Notes under the pieces: generated by a model
The model's input: the letters and a program-made list of their open reading frames with translations, nothing else
The model's database searches: none
Told to the model about the DNA's origin: nothing
Assembly (NCBI GenBank): GCA_020073465.1
Contig: JAIQFC010000002.1
Span: forward strand, 1 to 64,000
Length of the DNA stretch: 64,000 nucleotides
Source: Terriglobia bacterium
GTDB lineage: Bacteria > Acidobacteriota > Terriglobia > Terriglobales > Acidobacteriaceae
Direction: 5' to 3'
Position numbers and translations under genes: made by a program
Part shown: piece by piece, positions 8,820-16,845 of the stretch
How positions within the stretch are numbered: the stretch's first letter is position 1
Layout of the letters: the number at the start of each line of letters is the position of its first letter

Positions 8820-11120
8820 CTAATTCTGCTGCTCCTGCCCCACCGCCTTCTCCAGATCATCCGCGGCTTTGCCGATTGCCCCCGCTACGTTCTCCAGCAC
8901 TTGACCGACCATGGGAACCTGGGCATCAGCTTCTTTCCATTTTTCCTGGTCCATATATTCACGAACCGCCGCAATCGGCTTGGCTCCGTAACCGGTGTAT
9001 GCGCCGGGTGCGTAAACCTGATGCTTGAACCAGGGACGCTCCGGTAAGCCCTTCTCGGCTAGAAACGTCCTCTGAATCTGAATCAGCTCTGCGTTCAGAG
9101 CTGTGGCGGTCTGGGCTGGCAAATCGGTTCCGCTAGTTTGCCACTTGGCAAACGCTGCCTGGTAACGTTCCGCACTCTTCTTGATTGCCTCGACTCCGTT
9201 CTTCAGCGGCGCAAAGTTCATGAACGGTGGAACCGCCTTCGCTGGAGGTGGGACAGAGGTTTTGCGCGGGTCGGCCGTCGCCGTGAACACACCCTCTTTC
9301 AGTTCCAGATTGCGCTCGGTGATTTCGTCTTGTTTGTCTTTGAGGAGTTTCTCCAGGTCTTTCACATAACGCTCGATAGTCTCTGCCTCTGCGGTGTACT
9401 CGTACGGAATCACGTCGGCATCCGCCAGTCGCATGACCGTAGTTCCCCCGGTTTGTGCCAGCGCTCGACCGTAGGAGAAATCGGTATCCACAAACTTGGT
9501 GTACCAGAAGAAATCGTCATAGATGGAATGGTAGGCGGCGGCATCGTTCTCTCCTCCGTAACCGATATTGAGAGTGGAGATGCCCGCATGATCCATAAAA
9601 GCCGTGTAGTCCGAGCCATCTCCCAGGGCGTTAATCCGCGCGTCGCTGCTTTTTCTGATTTCCGCCCGCTCCTCGGCGTTGCGTGCCTTGGCAATTTGCT
9701 GCAGACGCGCCCTTTGTTGCACCGAGATGTGTTTCTCCGGATCCTGAATGTCCCGGGCGACATCGTTGATCAGGTGCTGCATGTCATGCGTACCTCCGAC
9801 GCGGAAAAAGCCCCTGCCATTGCTATCGGAATTGATGTAAGCGACTGCGTGCTTCTGAAGTTCGTCACGATGCGTCTCGACCCACTCGGTCGAGCCCAGC
9901 AGCCCTGGCTCCTCACCATCCCACGCACAGAGGATGATCGTCCGCTTCGGGTTCCATCCTTGTTTGTGCAGTTTGCCCAGTACGCGAGCTTCCTCTAAAA
10001 CCGTTACCATTCCCGAGATCGGATCATCGGCGCCATTGACCCAAGCATCGTAGTGATTTCCGCGGACCACCCACTCATCGGGCGTATCCGACCCGCGCAT
10101 GGTCGCAATCACGTCGTTCACTGGCTTCAGTTCCCAGTTCGAAACCACTTTCAGATGAACTTTCGCGGGACCGGGGCCGACGTGATACGTGATTGGCAAC
10201 GCCCCTCGCCAAGCCTCTGGCGCAACAGGCCCCTGCAAAGCGGAAAGCAGCGGCAGCGCATCCCCATAAGAAATCGGAAGCGAGGGTATCTTAGTGATGG
10301 TTTTAACGTCTTTGATCTCAAGTCGCTTTGCATCGGCAGTTGCACCAACTCCGGGAGTCAAGGGATCGCCGGGATAGTCCGTATCCATGACACTGCCGCG
10401 CTGTACGCCTTCGCGCGGCCGCCACCCGCCCTTGGGATAGTCATCACCGTTGAAAAAGCCATCGTCCTTGGGATCGGAGTAGATGATGCAGCCGATCGCC
10501 CCGTGCTCGGCTGCAACTTTGGGCTTGATGCCTCGCCAGCCTTCGCCGTAGCGCGCAATCACGATGGCACCTTTGACGGAAATCCCCAGCCGGTCCAATT
10601 GCTCGTAATCTTCGCGGTTGCCGTAGTTCACATAGACCAGCGGAGCGGTCACGTCTCCGTCGATGGAGTACGCATTATAGGTAGGCAACTGCTCGGCGAA
10701 CTGATTGGAAGTCGGATCGCCAGGGACGGCAGGTTCCTGAAGCTTGGCTCGGAACTTGGTCGGCTCGAGCATTTCGACGATGCGCTCTTTGGGCGTCGGG
10801 AAAAGGACCTGGAAAGTTTCGATTCGGGCGTCAAATCCCCATTCTTTGAAGTTGGAAAGGATCCAGACCGCATTCTCCTTGTCGTAAGGAGAACCTACAT
10901 GGTGTGGACGAGCACTCAAACGCTGCATACTCTGACGCAAGTTCTCCGCGGCGATGCCGGCCTGGAGTTTCTTTTCCCAGTCGCGCTCAGTCTTGGAGGA
11001 TTGCGACGAGTAGCCGGCGAGACGGGGAATCTCGACCGCAGTTGGCGCTGATTGTGCCAGGGTGAGTTGAGAGATGCTTATGATTGCGAGATGAGTGACA
11101 AGAGAGCGTAGCGAAGTCAA
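8820..11120 (-). CDS. M28 family metallopeptidase, glutamate carboxypeptidase II-like
   Basis: 766-aa exported zinc exopeptidase that should remove C-terminal acidic or other residues from small peptides in the periplasm or outside. The start is a TTG at 11120 with GAGGAGG five bases upstream; it gives a signal peptide (SLVTHLAIISISQLTLAQS). A protease-associated (PA) insert spans ~150-310. The co-catalytic zinc site is complete: His356 (GNHYDAW), Asp in GADDP (~365), Glu-Glu in DGEEPG (~403), Asp in NSDSN (~432), and His in YHSIYDD (~545). A transferrin-receptor-like helical dimerisation domain ends the protein (~620-766). A likely promoter lies upstream at 11179-11209. Confidence 0.92.
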   Translation of the reverse strand: MTSLRSLVTHLAIISISQLTLAQSAPTAVEIPRLAGYSSQSSKTERDWEKKLQAGIAAENLRQSMQRLSARPHHVGSPYDKENAVWILSNFKEWGFDARIETFQVLFPTPKERIVEMLEPTKFRAKLQEPAVPGDPTSNQFAEQLPTYNAYSIDGDVTAPLVYVNYGNREDYEQLDRLGISVKGAIVIARYGEGWRGIKPKVAAEHGAIGCIIYSDPKDDGFFNGDDYPKGGWRPREGVQRGSVMDTDYPGDPLTPGVGATADAKRLEIKDVKTITKIPSLPISYGDALPLLSALQGPVAPEAWRGALPITYHVGPGPAKVHLKVVSNWELKPVNDVIATMRGSDTPDEWVVRGNHYDAWVNGADDPISGMVTVLEEARVLGKLHKQGWNPKRTIILCAWDGEEPGLLGSTEWVETHRDELQKHAVAYINSDSNGRGFFRVGGTHDMQHLINDVARDIQDPEKHISVQQRARLQQIAKARNAEERAEIRKSSDARINALGDGSDYTAFMDHAGISTLNIGYGGENDAAAYHSIYDDFFWYTKFVDTDFSYGRALAQTGGTTVMRLADADVIPYEYTAEAETIERYVKDLEKLLKDKQDEITERNLELKEGVFTATADPRKTSVPPPAKAVPPFMNFAPLKNGVEAIKKSAERYQAAFAKWQTSGTDLPAQTATALNAELIQIQRTFLAEKGLPERPWFKHQVYAPGAYTGYGAKPIAAVREYMDQEKWKEADAQVPMVGQVLENVAGAIGKAADDLEKAVGQEQQN

Positions 11121-11178
11121 AAGAACCTCCTCAGGTAGTCCCTTCCTAATCTGTATTGATCGCGGGGAATTATGGGGA

Positions 11179-11209
11179 ATTATAGGGTTAAGCGTCGACG
11201 AAGAGTCAA
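11179..11209 (-). promoter_or_regulatory. Candidate sigma-70 promoter of the M28 peptidase gene
   Basis: On the minus strand TTGACT (11209-11204) and TATAAT (11184-11179) are separated by 19 bp, slightly long. A perfect tandem decamer GGGGAATTAT (11164-11183 on +) overlaps the -10 and could be an operator. The predicted leader is about 50 nt to the TTG start. Confidence 0.45.
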
Positions 11210-11248
11210 CACCCACGAAGGGTTGGATTCCGCTATCCGCCCTGAACT

Positions 11249-11893
11249 TCACCCGCCGATTTTGGGCAAGCCTGCAAACGCCCTTTGGGCAGTTCCCTTG
11301 CCAATCCTCATCTCCGCAGTGATCTGGCTCCAGGAACGTCCCTGCTCACGCAGCGAGGCTATCCTTGAAGCGTCCACAACCACCCGCGGTCTACCCAGTC
11401 GTTTCCCTTTGGCGCGTGCGTTCCGAAGGCCGGCACGGACCCGCTCCTGGATCAAGGCCCGCTCGAACTCGGCCATCGCGCCGATGATCTGAAACATCAG
11501 CCGGCCCGAAGGGGTGCTAAGGTCCAGATTGTCCCTGAGGCTGATGAAGGCCACTCCGAGCGACGCAAGTTCGGCCAGCGCGTTGACCAGGTGTTTCAGG
11601 GACCTCCCAAAGCGGTCGATCTTTCAGACCACAACTGCGTCAAACCGTCGACGGCAAGCGTCTCACATCAGTCGATTGAGTGCTGGCCGCGATTCGCGTC
11701 AGCCTGACACTCCCTGATCTGTGAACTCCTCAACGATCTGCCAGCCGCGGCGCACTGCATACTCCCGCAGTTCGGCGAGCTGCAGTTCTGGATCTTGATT
11801 GTTGAGGGTGCTGACTCGGGCGTAGAGCGCGACCCGAGCAATGGGGCGAGTGGATTCTTGAGTGAAAGTGGTGCTACGTTGCTGTTTAGCCAT
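11249..11893 (-). pseudogene. Serine recombinase (resolvase/invertase) with three in-frame TGA codons
   Basis: The whole 215-codon frame reads as a resolvase. It starts MAKQQRSTTF, then VALYARVSTLNNQDPELQL with the catalytic-serine region (ARVST), then DRFGRSLKHLVNAL, the E-helix (IIGAMAEFERALIQERV) and a C-terminal helix-turn-helix (RSWSQITAEMRIGKGTAQRAF). The frame is never shifted, but TGA occurs at 11701-11699, 11665-11663 and 11626-11624. The last replaces the Trp normally found in VVVWKIDRF. TGA is used as a normal stop by other genes here, so this is a decayed gene. It is debris of an older mobile element together with the neighbouring integrase. Confidence 0.85.
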
Positions 11894-11987
11894 GGTTGCC
11901 TCCTGTAGAGGCGACTGTGGTTAGCGCCGTGTCGGTGCTTCGAACACCGGCACGGCGCGCTTTTACGTCCAGGCATTTGTTTCCAGT

Positions 11988-12755
11988 TGTCACTGCAACT
12001 CCAAGACGATCCGAAACCTGATCGCGACGCTGCGCATGATGTGGAATAGTGCCCGCGCGTGGGGCTACGTGGCTCACGATCCATTTGACGCGCTGGTACT
12101 TCCCAAGCGGGGATTGGTGCAGACGTTTACGTTTTCACTGGAGGAGACGCAGCGCATCATTACCTCAGCCAGTGAGCCGTACAAGACGTTTTACTCCATC
12201 CTGGCCGAAACCGGAATCCGAGGCGGCGAGATTTGTGGTCTTCGTGTTGCCGACCTGGATTTGGGAAATGCTCTCATCCACGTTCACCAGAGCGTGTGGC
12301 GAGGGCAGATCCAAACGGTGAAGTCTCGGAAGGGGAATCGGCGTTTTCCGATCTCGGCACCGTTGGTGGAGCACTTGCGTACCCACCTACGAACGTAGCG
12401 AAGGAACTCTCTGGATCTGCTATTTGCGACCCGGAATGGCACGCCATGGGATTCCAATTTGGTACGGAAACGCAAGTTTCATCCGTTGCTGAAAGAGCTC
12501 GGGATTCCACGGTGCGGGTTCCATGCTTTCCGGCACGGTAACGCCACGCTGCTCGATCAACTCGGCGCTCCAATGGCTGTCCGGCTGAATCGGCTGGGCC
12601 ATGCCGAGCCGCAGACCACGATGAATTACACGCACGCAGTCACGGCAGACGAACGCAGAATTGCAGACGAACTTGGGAAAATTCTGCACGCTACTGCACG
12701 GAATGAACAAAACGAAAGGCCAGCGCCAAACGCGCTGACCCTTATGATTCAGTAA
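11988..12755 (+). pseudogene. Tyrosine integrase, N-terminus missing and one nonsense codon
   Basis: The in-frame reading from about 11988 gives TIRNLIATLRMMWNSARAWGYV, the end of a core-binding domain, followed by a full catalytic domain. It has Arg in GIRGGEICGL, the HAFRHGNA box, and the Tyr in TTMNYTHAV. A TAG at 12396-12398 interrupts the frame (probably a former TGG), and the next fragment continues in the same frame to 12755. The N-terminal arm-binding domain is absent. It ends 6 bp before the tRNA-fMet fragment, the usual place for an integrase next to its own att site. Confidence 0.85.
12718..12741 (+). terminator. Hairpin at the end of the decayed integrase
   Basis: CAGCGC and GCGCTG (12721-12726 and 12732-12737), with flanking G-C pairs, form a compact stem inside the last codons of the integrase pseudogene. 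No clear T-run follows. A similar stem follows the intact integrase at 29910. Confidence 0.35.
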
Positions 12756-12761
12756 GATGAG

Positions 12762-12814
12762 GTTGGTTGCGGGGGGTGGATTTGAACCACCGACCTTTGG
12801 GTTATGAGGCCAAC
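12762..12814. repeat. Left attachment repeat: 3' fragment of tRNA-fMet
   Basis: From GTTGGTTGC to GTTATGAG it is identical to 30012-30058, covering the 3' CCA end, T-arm, variable loop and anticodon loop of the minus-strand tRNA. The match continues with one mismatch to 12814, then stops, so the 5' half of the tRNA is absent. The crossover therefore lay between the anticodon loop and the 3' end. Confidence 0.85.
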
Positions 12815-13192
12815 CGAATAAGTGACAGCATTTCATTTCAACGACTTGACGCCGCCGGGAACGACACAAAGTCATTGAAGAGACTAGAAAACACTGCTGT
12901 CGGACCCCAGTCGGACCACACTCCGATACTCCTTTTGCGAGCTTCTGGCCGCAGGCTTTTCAGAGTGTGTATAAGCAATAGTTCTGACGCGCAGCCGGTT
13001 TCACGATGCCGGAAAGCTGATTTTCTCTCCTTGGTTTTCCATCAAAATGTTTTATGTGATTCAGTCAAATAATTACTGCCGTTCTTCACGGCTTCTTCAT
13101 GCTGTGCATTCTATGTTCCCAAGTGCGCCCCGTAGTTGCAAGCTTCGGGTCGCTCGTTGAGGTCGACACCCGTCATTTGCGAGGTACATCCG
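12815..13192. other. 378-bp stretch without a gene at the left end of the element
   Basis: No gene is supported. The open frame running from the tRNA fragment into this stretch begins GVDLNHRPLGYE, the well-known artefact of translating antisense tRNA. The right part is A+T-richer and is presumably the promoter region of the LysR gene at 13193. Confidence 0.4.
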
Positions 13193-14256
13193 ATGAGCAC
13201 ACAGATGGAAACCAACAATGTGGAAGTGGGTCTCTTGCGCACATTTCTAGCTGTTGTGGAGCACGGGAGTCTGGGAAGACTGCGGTAGCCGTTAACAAGA
13301 CACAGCCGGCTATCAGTCAACAGATGCTGCGGCTGGAAAAGATCGTCGGCCAGAGACTGTTTGCTCGCGGCAGAGAAGGCATGAAGTTAACGCGACAGGG
13401 GCAACTGCTCGCGACGTATGCCCATCGTGTGGTGGAACTCAACGAGGAGATCCTTCTCAGGTTGCGAGGAGAGCCTGCGGCCCGACAGATGGCTGTAGGT
13501 ATGAGCGCAGATGTAGCCCTTGTTGGATTGGCCGTTGCGATGAAGCGCTTTCAGTCGCCCCATTCGGATCTCGAATTGAGAGTGGTCGTGACCGCTCCAA
13601 ACAGGCTCGATGCCTTATTGAAGGCGGGGAAGCTGGACTGGGCGATTGGCGATCCAAGCCTAATGACCGGAACACCATCCGAGAGGTGGTCGGTCCCTCT
13701 GGAATGGGCTGCGGGCAATGGTTTCGATTTCGATGAATCCCGCCCGATGCCTCTCATACTTTTTGAGGGCCCATGTCCTTGGCAAAACGAGATGCTGGAC
13801 TCTTTGCACAGGGCCGGACGGGATTGGCGGATCACGTTTGAAAGCGCGAGTCTCGATGCCATCCTCGCCGCCGTGCAATCGGGCCTCGGCATCACTGCTC
13901 TACCGGCCGTGGTCATTCAGGACTGCGCGCTCACCCGCTTTCATGCGATTCACCTGCCGCGTACTCCTGTGGTCGAGTTCGGAATGTTTCGCGCAGCGAC
14001 TCGTGTCGCGAGTAGCGCACACACCAGTGTGGAAGCTGGGTTGGCCCGGATCTTTACGGGGAGCACTGAGACTGTGGCGGTCGAACAAAGCTCACTCGCT
14101 GGGCATTCCGCGCGGACCTCCAAGGAGTCGGTGACTGCCCACAACTGGACGCCACGACGTACGCAGTGCCGCGTTCGTTACAGAAACGAGGGGAGTCTCC
14201 TTGCGGGGCCCGGAAGCGCGAGCTTACTTCGGAACGACAATCCGCACCGTCCCTAG
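13193..14256 (+). pseudogene. LysR-type transcriptional regulator with N-terminal frameshift
   Basis: An ATG at 13193 opens MSTQMETNNVEVGLLRTFL, the start of a LysR helix-turn-helix, but the frame hits TAG at 13286-13288. The next frame continues it exactly (KTAVAVNKTQPAISQQMLRL, then LFARGREGMKLT). One base is missing near 13271-13278, inside SLGK. The substrate-binding domain follows with no other break (to about AGLARIF, ~290). About 70 extra, non-family residues then run to 14256, so the original stop may also be lost. It could be a real lesion or a single-base sequence error. Confidence 0.75.
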
Positions 14257-14712
14257 TCCACTGCAGAACCGGCAGCGCTCGCCCTTCATGAGCTCTCCCG
14301 ACCCAGCGCACTCGACGCATTTGGCTACGATCTGGAATGCTGCGCTGGCGGCGTCAAATACCTTGCCAGGAACGTCTTTCACGACTTCGCCTCGGTGATG
14401 CTTTCGCAACCACGATGCCAGTTTCCCCTCAACCTGCTCGCGGTCCGCGACGCCGATTTGCGCCGAGGTCAAGGTCCACCAAGCTGGAATGCAGTTGTAA
14501 CAGACCAGTTGGCCCGAATCGAAGAGCGCGCCGGGATCGGCACAGCGGAAGAACTGCCGGCACCGGGAACAGCGCTTGACGCCGAGCAACGCCAGGGCAG
14601 CGATCAAATCGTCCACATCGTGCTCGACGTGTGCTAGGGTCGCAAACAAAGAGTCTTCCGGCGCGTCGTGAGTTCCTGCTTGTAATAGCCCACTATTCGA
14701 TTCTTGTTGCAT
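14224..14712 (-). CDS. Cys-rich protein with a DnaJ-type zinc ribbon
   Basis: 162-aa soluble protein of unknown function. The start at 14712 is set by AAGGAGG seven bases upstream. Two zinc-binding clusters are visible. One is CSRC plus CYNC in the middle (~52-80), the other is CVEC...CRFCSGLG near the C-terminus, which resembles a DnaJ central-domain repeat (CxxCxGxG). It is the last gene of the minus-strand efflux operon, 103 bp after the aldolase. A metal-handling or chaperone role is only a guess from context. It overlaps the end of the convergent LysR gene by 33 bp. Confidence 0.65.
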   Translation of the reverse strand: MQQESNSGLLQAGTHDAPEDSLFATLAHVEHDVDDLIAALALLGVKRCSRCRQFFRCADPGALFDSGQLVCYNCIPAWWTLTSAQIGVADREQVEGKLASWLRKHHRGEVVKDVPGKVFDAASAAFQIVAKCVECAGSGELMKGERCRFCSGLGTVRIVVPK

Positions 14713-14815
14713 CTGACGCCTCCTTCTCATGTTTCTCATCCGTGAAGTTGCCTTGTGACAATTCCAGCCTCACACTTCCCACAATCGAGTCTTACTGCCG
14801 TCTCCAGGCAGAATC

Positions 14816-15475
14816 TCAGCCGCCCGATACCTGCTTGCGGGCATCGCTGACAAAGCCGGTAAACCTCCGCGCCAACTCGGTGATGCGGTCCGCTTGCCGT
14901 AGCCGGATGGCTTCCCTTGGGATTAGCTGGGTGCCGATGCCGAGAGCGATCGCACCCGCGAGAATGAAACCAGATGCCGTCTGCTGATTCACTCCGCCTG
15001 CGGCGATGAGGGGCACGTTTGGAAACATCGCCTTCAGCGCCTGGATGTAGCTATCGCCGCCCACTTGCGCGCAGGGAACGACTTTCACGAAGTCGGGACC
15101 CATCTGCCACGCCCTCATCACCTCGCTCGGAGTGAGCGTACCCGGAATCACGACTACACCTTCCTTCACCGCGAAGTTCACGATCTCAGAATCAAGCCCG
15201 TCACTGGCCAGGAACTTGGCGCCGGCATCCAAGCAGCGGCGTGCGCTTTCGACATCCAAGACACCGCCCGCTCCAATCGTCACGTCGGGAGCATTCTGCA
15301 CGAGGTGGGAGATCACATTGTGCGCATCCGGGACGGTCAGCGTGACCTCCACGATGGGAATGCCGCCACGGGAGACCGCCTCGGCGGCGAACAGGGCGTC
15401 TTCGCTCGAAGACGCACGAATCGCCGGAATGATTCCAACTTCCTCGATTCGGCTTCGTACCTCTTGCTTGTTCAC
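14816..15475 (-). CDS. KDPG/KHG aldolase family protein
   Basis: 219-aa TIM-barrel aldolase of the Eda family (2-keto-3-deoxy-6-phosphogluconate or 4-hydroxy-2-oxoglutarate cleavage to pyruvate). The start is GTG at 15475 with AAGGAG eight bases upstream. The Schiff-base lysine is in DFVKVVPCAQ and the catalytic Glu in VEVTLTV. The usual phosphate-pocket Arg after VEVTL is absent, and GAGTV reads GAGGV, so the substrate may differ. It lies 32 bp downstream of the TolC-like gene and is probably co-transcribed with the efflux operon, an unusual setting. Confidence 0.8.
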   Translation of the reverse strand: MNKQEVRSRIEEVGIIPAIRASSSEDALFAAEAVSRGGIPIVEVTLTVPDAHNVISHLVQNAPDVTIGAGGVLDVESARRCLDAGAKFLASDGLDSEIVNFAVKEGVVVIPGTLTPSEVMRAWQMGPDFVKVVPCAQVGGDSYIQALKAMFPNVPLIAAGGVNQQTASGFILAGAIALGIGTQLIPREAIRLRQADRITELARRFTGFVSDARKQVSGG

Positions 15476-15516
15476 AGGTCCCACTCCTTCGGCGAGTCGT
15501 TGTGCACTCGATCATT

Positions 15517-16845
15517 TCACGGCAGATTTCTCACGCCCACCGATTCTCGAAGCTGCTCAAGGGCCAGCAGGTACGACGCGAGTGCCTGCCGATAAGCCAG
15601 TTGAGTTGCGCGATAGCTGCGCTCGGCGTCGAGAAAGTCCAGCAAGCTCACCGCGCCACGCTTGTATGCGTATTCACTGATGTCGCGGTCCTTCTGAGCT
15701 ACGTCGAGGTAGCCTGAGTGATAGAGTGTGACCACTTTGTCGTTAGTGCGCAGGCCCTCATAGGCATCACGCACATCAGTGAGGGTCTGGCCGTTGGTTG
15801 CTTTCTCCTGTTCTTCGGCCTGGGTGATGGCAATGCGCGCGTGTTCGATTTGGCCCTGATTGCGATTGAAGATCGGAAGCGGAATGCTTCCGTAAAACGT
15901 GACGGCGTTTATGGCGTTGACATGGGAATAGTTTCCCTGCACGGTCACGTCCGGCTTGGCGATTGTCTTCTGCACCTCGTACTGGCTCCGTGCCGCCGTT
16001 ACTCCCTGTCGCGCTGCTCGCAGATCTGGGCGGTTCTGCAGAGCCTTCAATTGGAAGTCTTCCAGGTTTCCCTTGAGCGGCTGGTAGTCGAAAACACCGG
16101 TCACATCGTAGTCGGGAGCGACCGATTCGTAGCCAAGCAACTGCCGCAAGTCAGAAAGCGCCTGAACCTTAGCTAGTTCGGCCTGCTGATGGTCGGTCTC
16201 AAACTGCAGAAGCTGTAATTTGATTTTCAGGAAGTCGTCTTCGCTGATCGCGCCTTTGTTGTAGCGCAGTTCGCCGAGTTCCACTGTCTTTTGAAAGCTC
16301 TTCAGATCCGTGTCGGCGAGTTCGAGTGTCGATTCGGCGAGTTGCACGCTTACAAACAGGGAGGCGACATTGAATGTAAGAGCGCGCTCGTTGTCGGTCA
16401 CCAGCGAACGCGTCTGCGCCGTGATGTCTCTGGCAGCTTGCAGGCGATGCTGCCGCTTCTTGCCGCGCTCGATCAGGTAGCTGAGACCAATGTCGGCTTC
16501 CGAATTGTTGTGCAGGTAGTCGCCGATGGACTGGCCGCCATAAACGCTCGGATTTTGGCGGGCCGGCGAGCCCAGCGGCAGGTATTCCCAATCTGCAAAC
16601 AAGGAGGGATTCGGCCGCAGGTTGGCTGTTTTCTCGTCTGCCTCGCTCTGCTGGATCGTGGTTCGAGCTGCCAGCAGGTTGTGGTTGTGCTGGAGGGTCA
16701 TCTGAATGGCTTCGTCGAGCGAGATCCGGACCGGCGCAGAGGTTTGGGCGCGTGCCGGCAACGTGAGCAGGAAGCCACACAGCAGCACCGCGAACAGACC
16801 GAGTGGTCCCGCTTTCGACTCGGTGTTCAAGGTCCTAACTCTCAA
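15517..16845 (-). CDS. czcC: TolC-family outer membrane channel of a metal efflux pump (CzcC-like)
   Basis: 442-aa outer membrane efflux protein. The start is a TTG at 16845 preceded by GGAGGAG; it overlaps the czcA stop by 11 bp, so translation is coupled. A signal peptide (LGLFAVLLCGFLLTLPARAQ) is followed by two OEP repeats (helices such as LAARTTIQQSEADEKTANL and LRAARQGVTAARSQYEVQK). It should form the trimeric exit duct for the CzcA/CzcB complex. The symbol is by role; metal specificity is not shown by sequence. Confidence 0.88.
   Translation of the reverse strand: MRVRTLNTESKAGPLGLFAVLLCGFLLTLPARAQTSAPVRISLDEAIQMTLQHNHNLLAARTTIQQSEADEKTANLRPNPSLFADWEYLPLGSPARQNPSVYGGQSIGDYLHNNSEADIGLSYLIERGKKRQHRLQAARDITAQTRSLVTDNERALTFNVASLFVSVQLAESTLELADTDLKSFQKTVELGELRYNKGAISEDDFLKIKLQLLQFETDHQQAELAKVQALSDLRQLLGYESVAPDYDVTGVFDYQPLKGNLEDFQLKALQNRPDLRAARQGVTAARSQYEVQKTIAKPDVTVQGNYSHVNAINAVTFYGSIPLPIFNRNQGQIEHARIAITQAEEQEKATNGQTLTDVRDAYEGLRTNDKVVTLYHSGYLDVAQKDRDISEYAYKRGAVSLLDFLDAERSYRATQLAYRQALASYLLALEQLRESVGVRNLP

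Noticed and set aside
8401-8823. 140-codon frame with a faint PNPFHYA similarity to the lipoproteins
   Set aside because: Only a few residues match, no ribosome site, and the rest is unlike the family; a decayed copy cannot be claimed.
10053-11051. 332-codon open frame on the + strand
   Set aside because: Antisense shadow of the M28 peptidase gene, which has all zinc ligands in its own frame.
11249-11893. UGA recoding (Trp or Sec) in the resolvase
   Set aside because: Other genes here use TGA as a stop (for example the peptide-binding protein before the kinase), and the neighbouring integrase is also broken, so decay is simpler.
12767-13072. Open frame starting with GVDLNHRPLGYE on the + strand
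   Set aside because: This is the standard artefact of translating the antisense of the tRNA 3' end; the rest has no ribosome site or protein-like pattern.
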